64,000 nucleotides of DNA from Sipunculus nudus (taxonomy: Eukaryota > Annelida > Sipuncula > Golfingiida > Sipunculidae). Positions within the stretch are counted from its first letter, which is position 1. Every line of letters starts with the position of its first letter. The notes beneath the pieces are model-generated. The model worked only from the letters and a program-made list of their open reading frames with translations, was not told the origin of the DNA and did no database searches. The stretch spans positions 29,549,079 through 29,613,078 of the forward strand of contig CM049307.1 of NCBI GenBank assembly GCA_026874595.1. Reading direction: 5' to 3'. Of the stretch, positions 36,895 to 49,401 are shown in pieces. The position numbers were made by a program, and so were the translations under genes.

Positions 36895-39482
36895 GAAAAC
36901 TATAAATATATCAACAATACTACAGGTATTCCTATTCATTTTTTTATTTTGCATCAGATCACAAATTTTTAAACTGAAATAGAAAATTGCAGAGTCTAGC
37001 ACTTATGTAACATCATATAAGTATGTTTTGTATGATGAGCTACAAAGGGAGCTTCATGATCCTCAGTTTTGGTATATCATATGTATATACATCCCTCCTA
37101 TTTTAAATCTACGACTTGGATTTACATGTAACAAGGTCATAAAAGTGGAAAATATTCAGATCAATATTGGAAAATTTAGGCCGCTCTGTACAAAAACGCC
37201 CGCATGTTTCAGATCGGCATCAGCTGCATGGTTTCATTAATGGTAGGACCTAAGGAACATATTGATGTATGATGCCAAATGTATATATTTTGGTGCAGGT
37301 GTATAGTTCCATAGGGGGGGCTCTCCTACTACACTATTAGATTGATGAATACATTACAAAAGTTAGAACAGTTGTTGAAGCTCAGTTGAAATAATTTTTG
37401 AATTCAGATAAGGGACAGTTGGCCTAAATAAGCCAAATTTTTTCTAGGGAATTGTTAATATTTATTGATTATAATTCAATGAAACCTCGAAATTACAACC
37501 ACCAACGGGACCTCAATAAAGTGGTCACATTTTCGAGATGGTCGTTTACGCTGGGTCAATCATCAAGAGCAACATATAATTACAGACAAGTCCTTACGTG
37601 TATGACTTCTTTATAACATATAAGTGCGCAAGTGCATGACTTTTTTTACAGATATGTAATTAAAATCATAGCCTTTTTACAGATAAGTATTTTAAACCAT
37701 GTTTCTTTACTGATAAGAACTTAAGTGCACGACCTTTTACTGACAAGTACTTTAGTGCATGATTTTGTACTGATAAGTACTCAAGTTCATGACTTCTTTT
37801 TTACAGATAATACTTTCAAAGTGCATGACTTTTTTACAGATAAGTACATGTTTACAACCATGGCTTTTTACTGATAAGTACTTAAGTGCAGGACTTTTTT
37901 TCAGTAAATACTTAAGTGCATGATTTTATTTTTTTAACAGAAAGGCCCAAAGTACTTAAGTGCATGATTTTTTTTACATATTAGTACTTTAGTGCATGAC
38001 TTTTTTTAATGATAAGTATTTATGGGCAAATTACCTTTGGTGGACGTGTGCTATTACGGGTTTCCCCAAGTGTATGTACTGATGTATATACTATATCAAT
38101 TTTGCATGAGACTCCATTTCAAAGTAATTTAAAAACAATGTATTACACGGAAAGCGTGCCAATTATCATTTTTTCCATTTGCCAATTTTAAGAGTTATTT
38201 GACTAAAGGAATGTCAGGTCTATCGCCTTATTTGCTTCATATTTGTTTAGGCTTGGGTGGCCTTCGAGGGATCATAAATGTTAAACTTTTACCCTCAGAA
38301 AAAAGCATGAATATATTTTATGGAAACGGGAAGGTAAGTGGCGCCACCTGACATACCAAATATTAGACCAATACCTTGAAACACTGGTGATATGAGCAAT
38401 TTCCACTGAAAGCACATGTACAGATGGACGCCACGTAAAAACGATTGCAGACTGCACCACAAGTCTTGAGTAAAAGATGGATGAGTCCAAGATCTATTTA
38501 TATGCACATTTTCAGGCCAATAGGGCAAATCACTCCTCAGAAAAGGGCTTTAATTTATTCTACATAAACGGGAAGGTAGGTGGCGCTACCTGTCCGGTTT
38601 ATGAGAATACTTTCCAAGATAGATGGACATGCCAAATTTCAGACCAATACCTTGAACCACTCATGAGAAAGGAGCAATTTTTTTACTTTAAATGGACTTT
38701 CGGTTTTAACTTGGAGACTAGGTTTTTAAATCTAGTCTCTAAATGGATATTAGTGTTTTTTCAACTCTTTCATTTTACATGACTGCCTAATGTAAAGCGC
38801 TTTAGAGCGATAATCTCATTGGATAAAGCGCTATAAAAATGTTGTAATATAATAATAATAATAATAATAGAAAGCAAACGTATGGATGGACGCCACACAA
38901 TTACGATTGCAGATAGCACCATCAGTCTTGAATACAAGATGGAGGTATCCAAGATCAATGGACATGAACAATTTCAGCCAAATCTGTCCATTTATTTTAG
39001 ACTTATAATGCTAACAGTACTGTCAAGTGGCAATGATGGGGTATTAAAAGGCGCGAAAACAAGAAAAGGACAGGTGGCACCACCTGTCTTCCGCAGAAGA
39101 CAAAGCCATCCAAGATCTTCAGTCAATTTGATTTTTGGACCAATCCATGCATCCCTTATTGAGATTTTTATGACTTTGTGTTATTTTCACCATATATGGC
39201 ATTATTCAAGGTCAAGGCCACTCTCATAGGTAAGGTCATGACCCCAATTTAAAAATACATCATCCCATAACCCATGTCTATGTATATGCATAATATGAAA
39301 GAAATCTGTCCATTAGTTTTTTACTTATAATGCTCACAGTTCTGTTAAGTGGCAATGATGGGTGTATTAAACGACACAAAAACCAGAAAAAAATTCCGGT
39401 ATATTGCAACACTATCCAAGTTCTTCGGTCATCTTGATTTTAGGATCAATCCATGCTAGATTTCTTGAGATATTTAAGAATT
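36895..39482. repeat. 2588-bp tandem duplication, copy 2
   Basis: Second copy of 34307-36894. It ends at ATATTTAAGAATT (39482), after which sequence continues TTGTGTGATT and a poly-C tract that is absent after copy 1. Confidence 0.9.
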
Positions 39483-39722
39483 TGTGTGATTCCCCCCCCC
39501 CCCCCCCCCCATGGACCTATTCAGGGCCAAGGTCACTCTCCTAGTAAAGGTCATGACCCCATTTTAAATAGACTTCGTCGTCCTCTCCCTCATATCTAAG
39601 CACATTTCAAGTTTGGTAAAGATCCGAAAAATATTTTTTGAGTTATCGCATCCAAACCAAATCTCTGCGGCGGCGGCCCGACCGTCCTTAAACCATAGTA
39701 TCCCGACTTTGTCTGGGGATAC
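39483..39722 (-). mobile_element. Terminal segment of a Helitron-like element, minus orientation
   Basis: On the minus strand the segment starts GTATCCCCAGACAAAGTCGG and GATACTATGG, the inverted counterpart of GTCTGGGGATAC in the element at 1-1713. It proceeds through a G/C-rich block (39665-39690) into satellite related to the duplicated 2588-bp block. The opposite end of the element was not found. A poly-C tract of about 20 lies at 39490-39510. Confidence 0.5.
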
Positions 39723-42700
39723 AATTAATGGGTTGCAATGGTGTGGGTAGACACACAAGACAAAATATGTGTTCACTAAAAAAATGGATATTTACTGAAT
39801 AGACAGGCCATATTATTCACCATCTAGATAATTACTGATGGTGGTGACAATTACTCTACGACTACGGCACAGAAAAACACCTTTTGGACATCAAGTAATG
39901 GGAACGATGCCAAATGTGCCTTAAGGAGGCATTTTCCACATCAATCTCGAGGAATTCGACATGATTTCTCATAAGGCCTATTGCAGCGCCAGCACTATCA
40001 GAAACATCTTTGTGTATCCAGGAAGTAAACTCGGCCCATCGTCGGCCTGTCGGCATGCAGCTCTGGACCTGTCCCAGCAGAACAACAGGTAGTTTGCAAG
40101 TATTGATAATAGGCGCCACAGATGAGGATATCAGGTTGGTCCAACAAATTTCAGGGTAATCAAGGACGTACATACAAAGATTGATAGAAATTCTTTTTAT
40201 GTCCATATTGTAAGAGGGTAGTGATATGGGGATAAATTCCCAAGATATAAAAAAAAAGAGAAATCTGACGTAAAATTTAAAAGAACAAGTTGACCAATCA
40301 CATCCACAAGGTCACTCTCATACTCTCCAGGATAAATGTCCAGTATATTTCAATGCACCCGCATCTATGCAACTGCTAGACAAAATATGATCAAAATTCG
40401 TCAGTTATTGTTTTCGGTGGTGCTACCATAGTATTTAGAACCTTCAGCTCAGGCGTAACAAATAATGATAAACGCTCGTGAAAAGTATCAAATCTTTAAT
40501 AAGGAAACTGGGAAATACAAAATATTACAAAGGCTGCAACAGAAGATCTTAAGAAACATAAGATTTAAACTTGATCTTTGTATAAAGACAACAAACTGGA
40601 GGGCCCGTCAGTACTAAACCAAAAACCGCATCCAGTGCGCATCTTGTAAAATTAAATTATCTAACACCGAGTCCTGCACTGAAAACGTAGGGTTGTTGAA
40701 TCTCCCAATTATGACACCCCAACGGGGAGTCGGAGTGTGAAAAGAGCTATGGTTGTCAAAACACAGCATTAAACGGCCACATGCGAGTGCATGCTGACCC
40801 TCTGTGAAGTGTCTGTCAGGCTCTGAGCAGTACCCTAGCAGCACGAGTCTGTCATAACCAAGATTTCTTGCTTTTTTGCCAATCCACCTATACTGATAAG
40901 GCTTCATACAGAAAAGTCATTTAAGACGTACAAGCATGCTTCTGTTTTATTCTCTGCTGGAAATCAAGTTATATTTCGAGATCAAACCTTAAAGTTATAA
41001 ATAATAAAATTAAAATGTCAAAAACAGATACAATTGGAGAAAATACTTTAAAATGAATAATTATTCATAATTCTACTCATTAGAAAGTCAAAGACATCAA
41101 ACTTTTAATTTTCTTTTGTACTGTGCATTTAGCCCGTCATATAATCATTTTTAATGGTTACAAGCACACATTAAAATACAGAGATAAAAGCATCAGAATG
41201 GTAAGAATAAGTACGCAGCATTATATAAGGAATATGTTTCTTATAAATCATGTGTTGACCTCTTTCTGCTTTAATTACTCTGTGAGAGGAGGATTAAACT
41301 GCAGACCAATTGCCTTATAATTAAGTACTTTTTCTCTAAGGTAACATCAAGTCATTATATATATTATTGCATAATGGTAAAATTATAGCAGTATAGGAAA
41401 TCATTTGTCTGTATCAATAATATAACTATTCCCTGTTAAATTTACATTAAGTTATAATATATAGCATAAAGCATGAAACACTGCCTCCAAAGAATTCCAT
41501 AAAACGAGTATCAATAAAAAGTCCAACACCATTTGGCTGGTATTCTGTGTTGCTTAAATATGTGCGCAGTCTATTGTGAAAGTGCCAGGTACTGTTGAAG
41601 TAAGTTATATTTGATGGTATATACACATGAGGAGATGGATTAACAAGGACACACACCGCCCAGGGTGAAGCTCATGTACAGCTTATAGGAACACTGTTTG
41701 GCACAATGGTCCATTTTACATATTCAAAATCAGCCCAACCAATGGAAATGTAAATATAAATAATAAACAGCCCTTGTTGTATAAGTTTTAAGGAGATTTA
41801 TACATGTGATCAACAAACGTATAGGTTACAACATCACAAATACAAATGTAGAAATATAAGTATACAAAATGCCTAACAGTCCAAGAAGAACGATCCTCCA
41901 CCATCGGTAAATCTGTGGATGACAGGAGCTTATCATCTGAGCTGTAGACTAAATATAACCATGTATAAGTATATGTGTATGTGTGAAAAAAACAGTGCTT
42001 TTCTCAATCTGTCTGACAATGATACTGTAGGACCCTCCCAGGTATATACATTTGAGGGTACAAACGGTTCTTAAAATTTCTTAAGGTTCTGATTAAGATT
42101 TGAGCACTAACTTTGGCAAATATATGACTGTCTCGGAAAAAATGTTTTTTTCACTCCTAAACCCATAATAATTACAAGAGGCAACACCGCCATACATTAA
42201 TATACATTTGACTGGAAATAATATCAATATCAGTACCAGCGCAGCTAGTGTCATTGATAGTACCGACCACCTGTTTGGTGCTGGGATAGGTTGATCTTTG
42301 CCTTGATGTATATTATTTATATGCTACAGACAAATTAAACAAAGTCAAGTTTACTACACTGAAATTTTTCGTAGCACTGGTGCCCACTGTTTGTCGAAAG
42401 CTCCTTGATGTGTTAGCTTGATCCATGTCATCTGCAGGGTCAGTTTCCAAAATGTCCTACTCTGTACTGTTCTCAGAAATCAGCTACAAAGAAAGACAAA
42501 GAATTTTTAGGCCAGATACAGCAGCCAGTGAGGTGAAAGAGCTATGGAAGTATAATACTGCTAAAAGGTGATCAGGACACAAATGAAGATAAAAAGTCAT
42601 GCTGCCATTTATATTTACACAAAACCAAATTCTAGCCTATCATTTGGTCCCAGCTTCAGCTTCTGATAAAATATTCAGTTTATCAATATCAAAATCTTAT

Positions 42701-43708
42701 TTCAACTATCACAAATGACAAACTATTTTTTATTGAGGACATTGCGTACTGCACTAACATATGAAAGAGAAAGCAGTATTCTTTGACAAACTATCAATTA
42801 AAATTACTAAAACTTTTACATATTTTACATAATAATATTTATTCAATATCCATATTTTTCCTTCATGAAGAATGTACCACACTCTCTTACATCCAATTAT
42901 TATTTCCCAGATGAACCAATTTTTATGTAAGCTGCCCTTCCAATAAGCTTATATATTAGGTGACATTAGGATAACACAAATAATTGGCTTATATCTTATG
43001 CTTCAACTCAAAACTTTCTTAATAAAAATCCTTTAGGCATTTATTATATTTACCATATTTGATTATTCTGTGAAAAGAAAGCTAAAAATAGTACAACTGA
43101 CATACTGAACCCTGACGTCATGCTTCTGACAGAGGGTCACATGACATGGGAACATAGTGAAAGAAAGGTGCAAACTTCAATAAATAGTCAGCAAAATTCA
43201 AACAAACTTGAACAGTGCAGTTTATTTGATTAAAATTGATGCTGTATACGATGGTGCATGTGATGGTTTGGTGGTCCATGCAGTAACAGGATCTCTATGT
43301 TCACCTTACACCCTTTCTGTATCATGATGTGGCACACCTGTATCCCCCGTACTGGAGTAGAACCTCCCAGTTACAGACACTGGCAGGAAGGACCTTAATT
43401 TTGTTTAAAATGGAGAAGAGCCCATATAAGGGAGGCTACTGACTATTGATTCCAGTTATCTGGACACTCCCTTAATTAGGGGGTGGCTGTTATTAGTAGT
43501 TACCTGTAAGGCAAGGTTTTTTTAATGTAGCTGGTCACTCTCAAGGACCAGTTATATCATCTTTTTTAAATTAAAAAAAATTTTAATCCTGTGTTCTTGC
43601 AACAGAATTATTTTTAATCCCTTAATCTGGTAAATCATATTTTTTATTATTCTTTATGGTTAGAAAGGAGGCCATAGTAATTGCCATAAATATGGTCCAG
43701 TAAACATT
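39723..43708. other. No recognisable gene; three unassigned minus-strand open frames
   Basis: Minus-strand open frames at 39862-40206 (114 codons), 40614-40907 (97 codons) and 41447-41656 (69 codons) have amino-acid composition that is not obviously low-complexity, but I recognise no domain. Open frames of this length are expected by chance in 64 kb of such DNA. I list them only as candidates for transcript evidence. Confidence 0.25.
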
Positions 43709-43898
43709 AATGTAAATGTTTGACACATTTTTAAAAAAAGACTAGCTTTGTGTACGTTCTAGTACACAAGCTTCTGGGTGCTCGGCCTGCTTCCTCAGGT
43801 GAGATTTTTACGGCTGAAGAAAGGGGGCAGAGCACCCAAAAGCTTGTGTACACGAACTTACACTAGTCTTTTTTAAAAGGTGTCAACCATTTACATTT
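43709..43898. repeat. Long imperfect hairpin (foldback), about 190 bp
   Basis: Arms 43709-43797 and 43812-43898 are inverted copies: AATGTAAATG, TGACAC, AAAAAAGACTAG, TGTACACAAGCTT and GGGTGCTC recur as reverse complements. The spacer is only about 15 bp. As RNA it would form a long stem. It could be a MITE or a small-RNA precursor; no evidence here decides. Confidence 0.7.
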
Positions 43899-45960
43899 AT
43901 TTTTGTAAGTAACAGACTTGCACGGCATTTAAAAACTATACATCCAGTAAACATTGTCTACAAAGATATTCAACCAATACACCACTGCAAAATTAAGATT
44001 TAACTTTATCTTACACGAATCTGTTTGAGACTAAAGACACCCACCACATTTTTTAGACTGAAGACACTCATTGAGAATACAGATCAATTGCCACATTTTG
44101 AGGGATAGTTTCAGAGACATTTTTTTTTTTTTTTTGCTCAGGCATGCCACATCATAAGACACACATTCATAAATACATGAAATAAGACTAGAAATGTAGG
44201 AAAGTTCCAGAAAGCTGGTCTTCATACACAGTCTAAATAACAAGGATTTAAAATGTATATATTGGGTAGATCAACAATGGGACAGGGTTTAAGGCAATGT
44301 TTCTCTATTAAAACTATTTAAAGCAATAGGGAGAACCTGTCTCTCTTGTTGTACTATTCATTTTTTTGCTGAAAATAAACAAGATTTGCATTATAACGTC
44401 CTCATGCTGCTATATAATGACAGATTTAGGCAAATTTGGTTTTTTGTTTATTATAGTAATAATGCAACTGTTGACTCACACCATCAAGTGTTTAATATTA
44501 GAAAACAATCCTTATTAACACTAATACTCACATTTCCTTTGAACTTACTGAGCTTTTAATAAAACATAATTTTACATGTCAGTTCATTTAACCATTTAAA
44601 GAAAAGTTTAGGTGATACCAATGAGTTCATATAATGGCTAAAGCTGTCTACAATCAACAAACATAGCAAACTACAAGGCAATCCATGTTAGAATGAATGA
44701 GAAACTAATGCTTTGGCATGAAATCTTACTTAAAGTATACCGTTAATCAATTTTTTCAAAGAAGAAAAACTTTGCATGGTTAAAGGAATATAACCAGTTT
44801 AAAACTCATCTGGGACTTGGTTGAAACAATTAGTGTATCAACTTTGAGGAAAATTATGTGTTACTCCAAAAGTTATGGGGTTCACAAAAAAACTAGATTC
44901 CAGGAGATATTAACTTGACGATCCAGGCTAAGGTCATAAATTTTCAAACTCTTCTGAGAATTCGGCTGAAACAATTTGTTAATCAAATTTGAGGGAAAAG
45001 ATATGCGATACCTCAAGAGTTATGGAGTTTACCCCTGAAATTTTGGTAGAAACCGCTTGTATTTTAAATTTTAGGAGAAAATGCAGCACTCCACAAGTTA
45101 TAGTGTTCACAAGAAATCCTACATGTGAGAACAGACACTGTAACAAGAGTGTCAGTTTTAAGCTTCAGAATCCATCTAAAGCTGCAAATGAATTATTTTT
45201 CTCACAGACTGTGCCAAAATATTACAATTTGTGCCCTGCAAACAAATGGATGGACTGATGGTTGGCCAGACAGACAACTGGACGGACGTTCGACTGACAA
45301 AACCCGTCACTACAGCCCAGCATGACTAAAAGTCACCGGAGTTAAAAACAGGCTGATCTCTGTACACCAATATGTGAGAACATATTTGATAAAATCTAGA
45401 CTTACTATGAAAATAATTAACAAAGGATCTACAAATCAGAACTTGATATTTCCACAGAGAAAATGATTACAGCAAAATATTAAATTAATGTTCCAATTCC
45501 TGATAATTCATAAGTGTTTGCTGATTTCTGAAATTTGAACCATGGATTATGGACAAATATTCTTGAAAATAATTATGAGTAAGAGGTACATGCATGTGAC
45601 CTGTCAGGCATTTAACCAGATTCCTTGGGTTTTCTTATGTTTTCTTTTGGTTACTGTAGAACTTTTATTCTATGCGAAAGAGAATTGTTTGTACTTTATG
45701 CTGAAAGGGCAAAAACTAAAATATTATTAAATCCTGTTTAGACAAGCTTCATGTTAGTAACTATAAAGTCTGAACTGAACTACCATACCATGTTATAAGC
45801 TCAAGCAGAATTAGCAATTTTTCCTATCAAATTACAAAATAAATGTTTCAAAGTATGTTTTTTTTTTTTATACTTCAGTCCTTGAAAATTTTACAAAGTA
45901 TTTGCCTTTGGATTTAACATGCTTAAATAAACTGAATTGAATTCCCGTAGCCATGCATAC
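43899..45960. other. No gene recognised
   Basis: Mostly unique AT-rich sequence. Around 44940-45310 are degenerate phrases (TTATGGAGTTTACC, TTATAGTGTTCAC, GGACGGACGTTCGACTGAC) that look like an old, decayed satellite unit. Confidence 0.35.
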
Positions 45961-46938
45961 TCTACCTTGTCCCCTTGCTTCTCGTTGCCTGCAAACAAGG
46001 CCTACAGTGTATTAGTACAAGACCACACACTACTCTAGTTACCGCTGACAAAACAGCTCAAACACCACACACTGCTCTATTTACTGCTGACAACAAACAG
46101 CTATGACACCACACACTGGCCAAGTTACTGAAACCAAATCTAACAAAACCATCAGAAACTGCTCTAGTTACTCCTCACAAAACACACTAAACCATCACAC
46201 TGCTCAAGTTACTGCTTACAAAACACACTACACCATCACACACTGCTCTAGTTTCTGGTAACTGAGCACACTATCAGTATACCATCACATACTGCTCTAG
46301 TTACTGCTAACAAACCACACTACCAGTAAACCATCACACACTGCTCTATTACATGTTGACAAAACACACTACACCATCACACACTGCTTTAGTCACAGCT
46401 TACAAAACACACTACCAGTACACAATCACACATCGCTCTAATTACTGCTGACAAAACACACTACACCATCACACACTGCTCTTGTCACTGCCAACAAAAC
46501 ACACTTTCAGTACAGAAATACACCTACAGCACTATACACTGCTCTGCTACTGTTGACAAATCACACCTTTACCACACCACACTGACAAGCTGACAAGACT
46601 TAAGAACAACACCACAGTCTTCTTTAGTTACTGCTGTTAAGCTTCTAGAACAACACCCTGCTCTTCTTACTGTTGTCAAACTCAAGTATATCACAACAAG
46701 CTGCTCTATTAACTCTTGAATGACAACATCATATGCAATTCCAATTACTGCTGTCAAGCTGCCAGGACAATAACACAAACGGTTGTGGTTTTTGTTTAGA
46801 AGCCTCAAATTAAACAACTCACTCCTCTTGTTAAAGCTTTCACATTTCAAAGACAACAACACACTCCCCCTTTTAAAGCATTCAAACTTCCAAGACAGCA
46901 ACACTGCTCTAGTTTAAGCTTTTAAAAGTAAAAGAAAA
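45961..46938. repeat. Minisatellite of about 46 bp (left part)
   Basis: Degenerate units of the form CACACTGCTCTAGTTACTGC and TGACAAAACACACTACACCA run from about 46010 to 46920. The array resumes after the mobile element at about 48109, so it was split by that insertion. Confidence 0.75.
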
Positions 46939-48108
46939 CTAGAATACAGGTAGTCGACAAGCGACTACGAGTATCCGCCCAAATCAGAGTGGAACGGGTG
47001 AAGTGAGGCATGGATTGAGTGGCAAGGGGAAATAGAGTGAAGTGTTGCATATTAGCATTGATGTCTGCAGCCAAATTGTGTATGTAGGTTGCGCCACCTA
47101 CCACAAAATCCAAAGAGGCTGTCCAAGTTGTATACATATGCAATATTTAAGGCAGATAAGTCAAACCACTACATGTATATGAGTGATTTTTGCCCTTGGC
47201 AGACAAACAGATGGACGCTGTGCAAAAATGGTTGCAGGTGGCGCCACCAGTTTTGCGTATGATAAAGAGCTATGTGAGAACTATACACATGCAAAACTTT
47301 GGCCCAATCGGTCAAACGGTTCCCAAGATATGAGCTTGGATATCTGCTGCATAAACTAGAATGTAGGTGGCGCCACCTGTCATAAAATAAAGAGAGCTGT
47401 CGGGGATGTATAACATGCAAAATTTTGAGAAGATTTGTCAAACCACTGCCGAGATATGAGTGATTTTATCCCATGGCAGACAAATAGACAGGAGCTGTGC
47501 AAAAATGGCTGCAGTTGGCACCACCAGTTTTGCGTATGATAAGAGCTATGTGAGATCTATACACATGCAAAATTTTGGCCCAATCAGTCAAACGGTTCCC
47601 GAGATATGAGCTTGGATGTCTGCAGCGTAAACGTGAATGTAGGTGGCACCACCTGTCATAAAATCAGAACAGCTATCCAAGATGTATAAGCATGCCGAAT
47701 TTCAGGTGGATTAGTCAAACCACTGCAGAGATATGAGTAATTTTAACCCAAGGCAGACGAACAGATGGACACTGTGCAAACATGGTTGCAGGTGGTGCCA
47801 CCATTTTTTGTGTATGTTATAAAGCTCTCCAAGGGCTACATTTGTGCAAAAATATTTTCCTGATTGGTCAAACAGTTCACGAGATATGTGAGTTTATGTG
47901 TGGAAACAGACGCACAAACGGACGCAGAGCTCAGAGGAAAGGTCAGAGGTCAAAACAAAATCGGGGCGCAGCAGTTCACATGTTACCCGAACATAATCCG
48001 GGGTTTCGTAAAATTCCGCCCAGCGGTTACGGAGGAGTTCTCCGGACCCCTACGCGCCGGCGGCAGGCTGAAAACATAGTATCCGCAAAACTCTGTTTTG
48101 GCGGATAC
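46939..48108 (-). mobile_element. Helitron-like element inserted in a minisatellite
   Basis: Read on the minus strand it starts near 48108 with GTATCCGCCAAAACAGAG and a matching TTTTGCGGATAC hairpin. It has a body of about 277-bp dimeric units (GTAGGTGGCGCCACCTGTC near 47363; variants near 47086 and 47639). It ends with GGGCGGATAC, the hairpin GTAGTCG-cttgt-CGACTAC and CTAG (46942-46939) followed by TTTTC. This is the same terminus layout as at 1713, 24447 and 25986. A 192-codon open frame on the plus strand (47782-48360) is a by-product of the repeat. Confidence 0.7.
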
Positions 48109-48360
48109 AAAAAGCAACACACTCATCTTGTTAAAGCTTTCAAACTTCCAAGACAACAACACACTGCCCTAATAAATACAGTCAAGTCTCTGGCATCACA
48201 CCACATATTGCTTTATTTCATGCTGACAAACTTCCATTGTGATCCACACAAAGTAGCTTTTGCTTTTAAGACCAGTAAAACATTAGAAAGGTTTCAGTTA
48301 AAGTTGCCAAACATACAGCACCACACCACACACTGTTCAGTTCCAAGCCTTCTCCTTTAG
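48109..48360. repeat. Minisatellite, right part after the insertion
   Basis: Continuation of the 45961-46938 array: TTAAAGCTTTCAAACTTCCA followed by AGACAACAACACACTG closely matches 46830-46870. Confidence 0.65.
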
Positions 48361-49401
48361 CTACAAGTGACTAGATGACTAAAATTTGAACAATATTGCC
48401 ATGACAAATATTGATCATCAGTGTCACTACAGTTCATACACAAGTTTAAATTAACTTTGAACAGTTCTGCAGCAGTGTTAACGGGCTTTCTATGAACTTA
48501 CAGTGCATTCATTGAAGTGCAAGTTAAATATGGAATATAATATGGTCTCATGTCCGATAGTTTAAAAATAATTAAAAAAAAAAAGAGGATGTCTTATAGA
48601 ACCTTCATTCTGAAATAGTGCTCTGGTTTAAAGATATGACATCTGCTAAAGGGTATGGAACAGAGTCCAGTGAATTCTACCAAGATATTATACCTACTTT
48701 AATCATATTCATTAAAAATATTGCAAACAAGTTTACTAATGATCATGTGTCAATTACATTGATCGATAAGGAAAGAGGTTACTCCATTTATTTGTTTACC
48801 TATACATATATTTAAAATGAAGATACCTTTCAGCATGTCTTTGGTAACATGGGCTGGGACATTTTGAAGCAAGTGAGTGTATGATGAGCAAGGTTGGTCA
48901 TGACAAAATGCTGTCCATCAAAAACCTATAGCTCACACGTATACCAAAATAAAATCACCACTAATTATATAATTTCTACATGAAAGAAACATTAACTTAG
49001 CAAGACTAATCACTAATAAATAAAATGAAACAAGTTAATATACACTTTGCACAAAATCTGTAGCCTTATTTTAAAGAAAAGTCCAAATAAATGACCATCT
49101 ACTGAAATAAACACATAAATCCTATGAAAAAAAATACAAATCTACAAACATGAATGCCAAAGCCAGAAAAAATGGCCAAACAAATACAACTGACTCATCA
49201 CTCTAAGTGTTCATTGTTAATTAAACAATTAAACTTATAAAAACAATATATTTAGCAAAAACACATGCATCTGGCTAGATGAAAAATCTAAAAACAATGT
49301 ACAGTTACCTTCCTGTACATCTATGTGTATATTATGATTAAATTCCTAAATAACTAGTATATTAGTAGTGCACCATGATTCTACCCCCATACGTTACCCA
49401 C
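48361..49401. other. No gene recognised
   Basis: Downstream of the ZM exon on the minus strand, so it would be intron or 3' region of the Zasp-like gene. No LIM-domain coding was found. Confidence 0.4.

Noticed and set aside
39862-41656. Possible minus-strand gene made of three open frames
   Set aside because: No splice sites join them convincingly, no domain is recognised, and frames of this length are expected by chance here. They are kept only as a low-confidence note.
47782-48360. A 192-codon plus-strand open frame
   Set aside because: It runs from Helitron-like satellite into minisatellite and encodes repeat-derived sequence only. The element is oriented on the minus strand.
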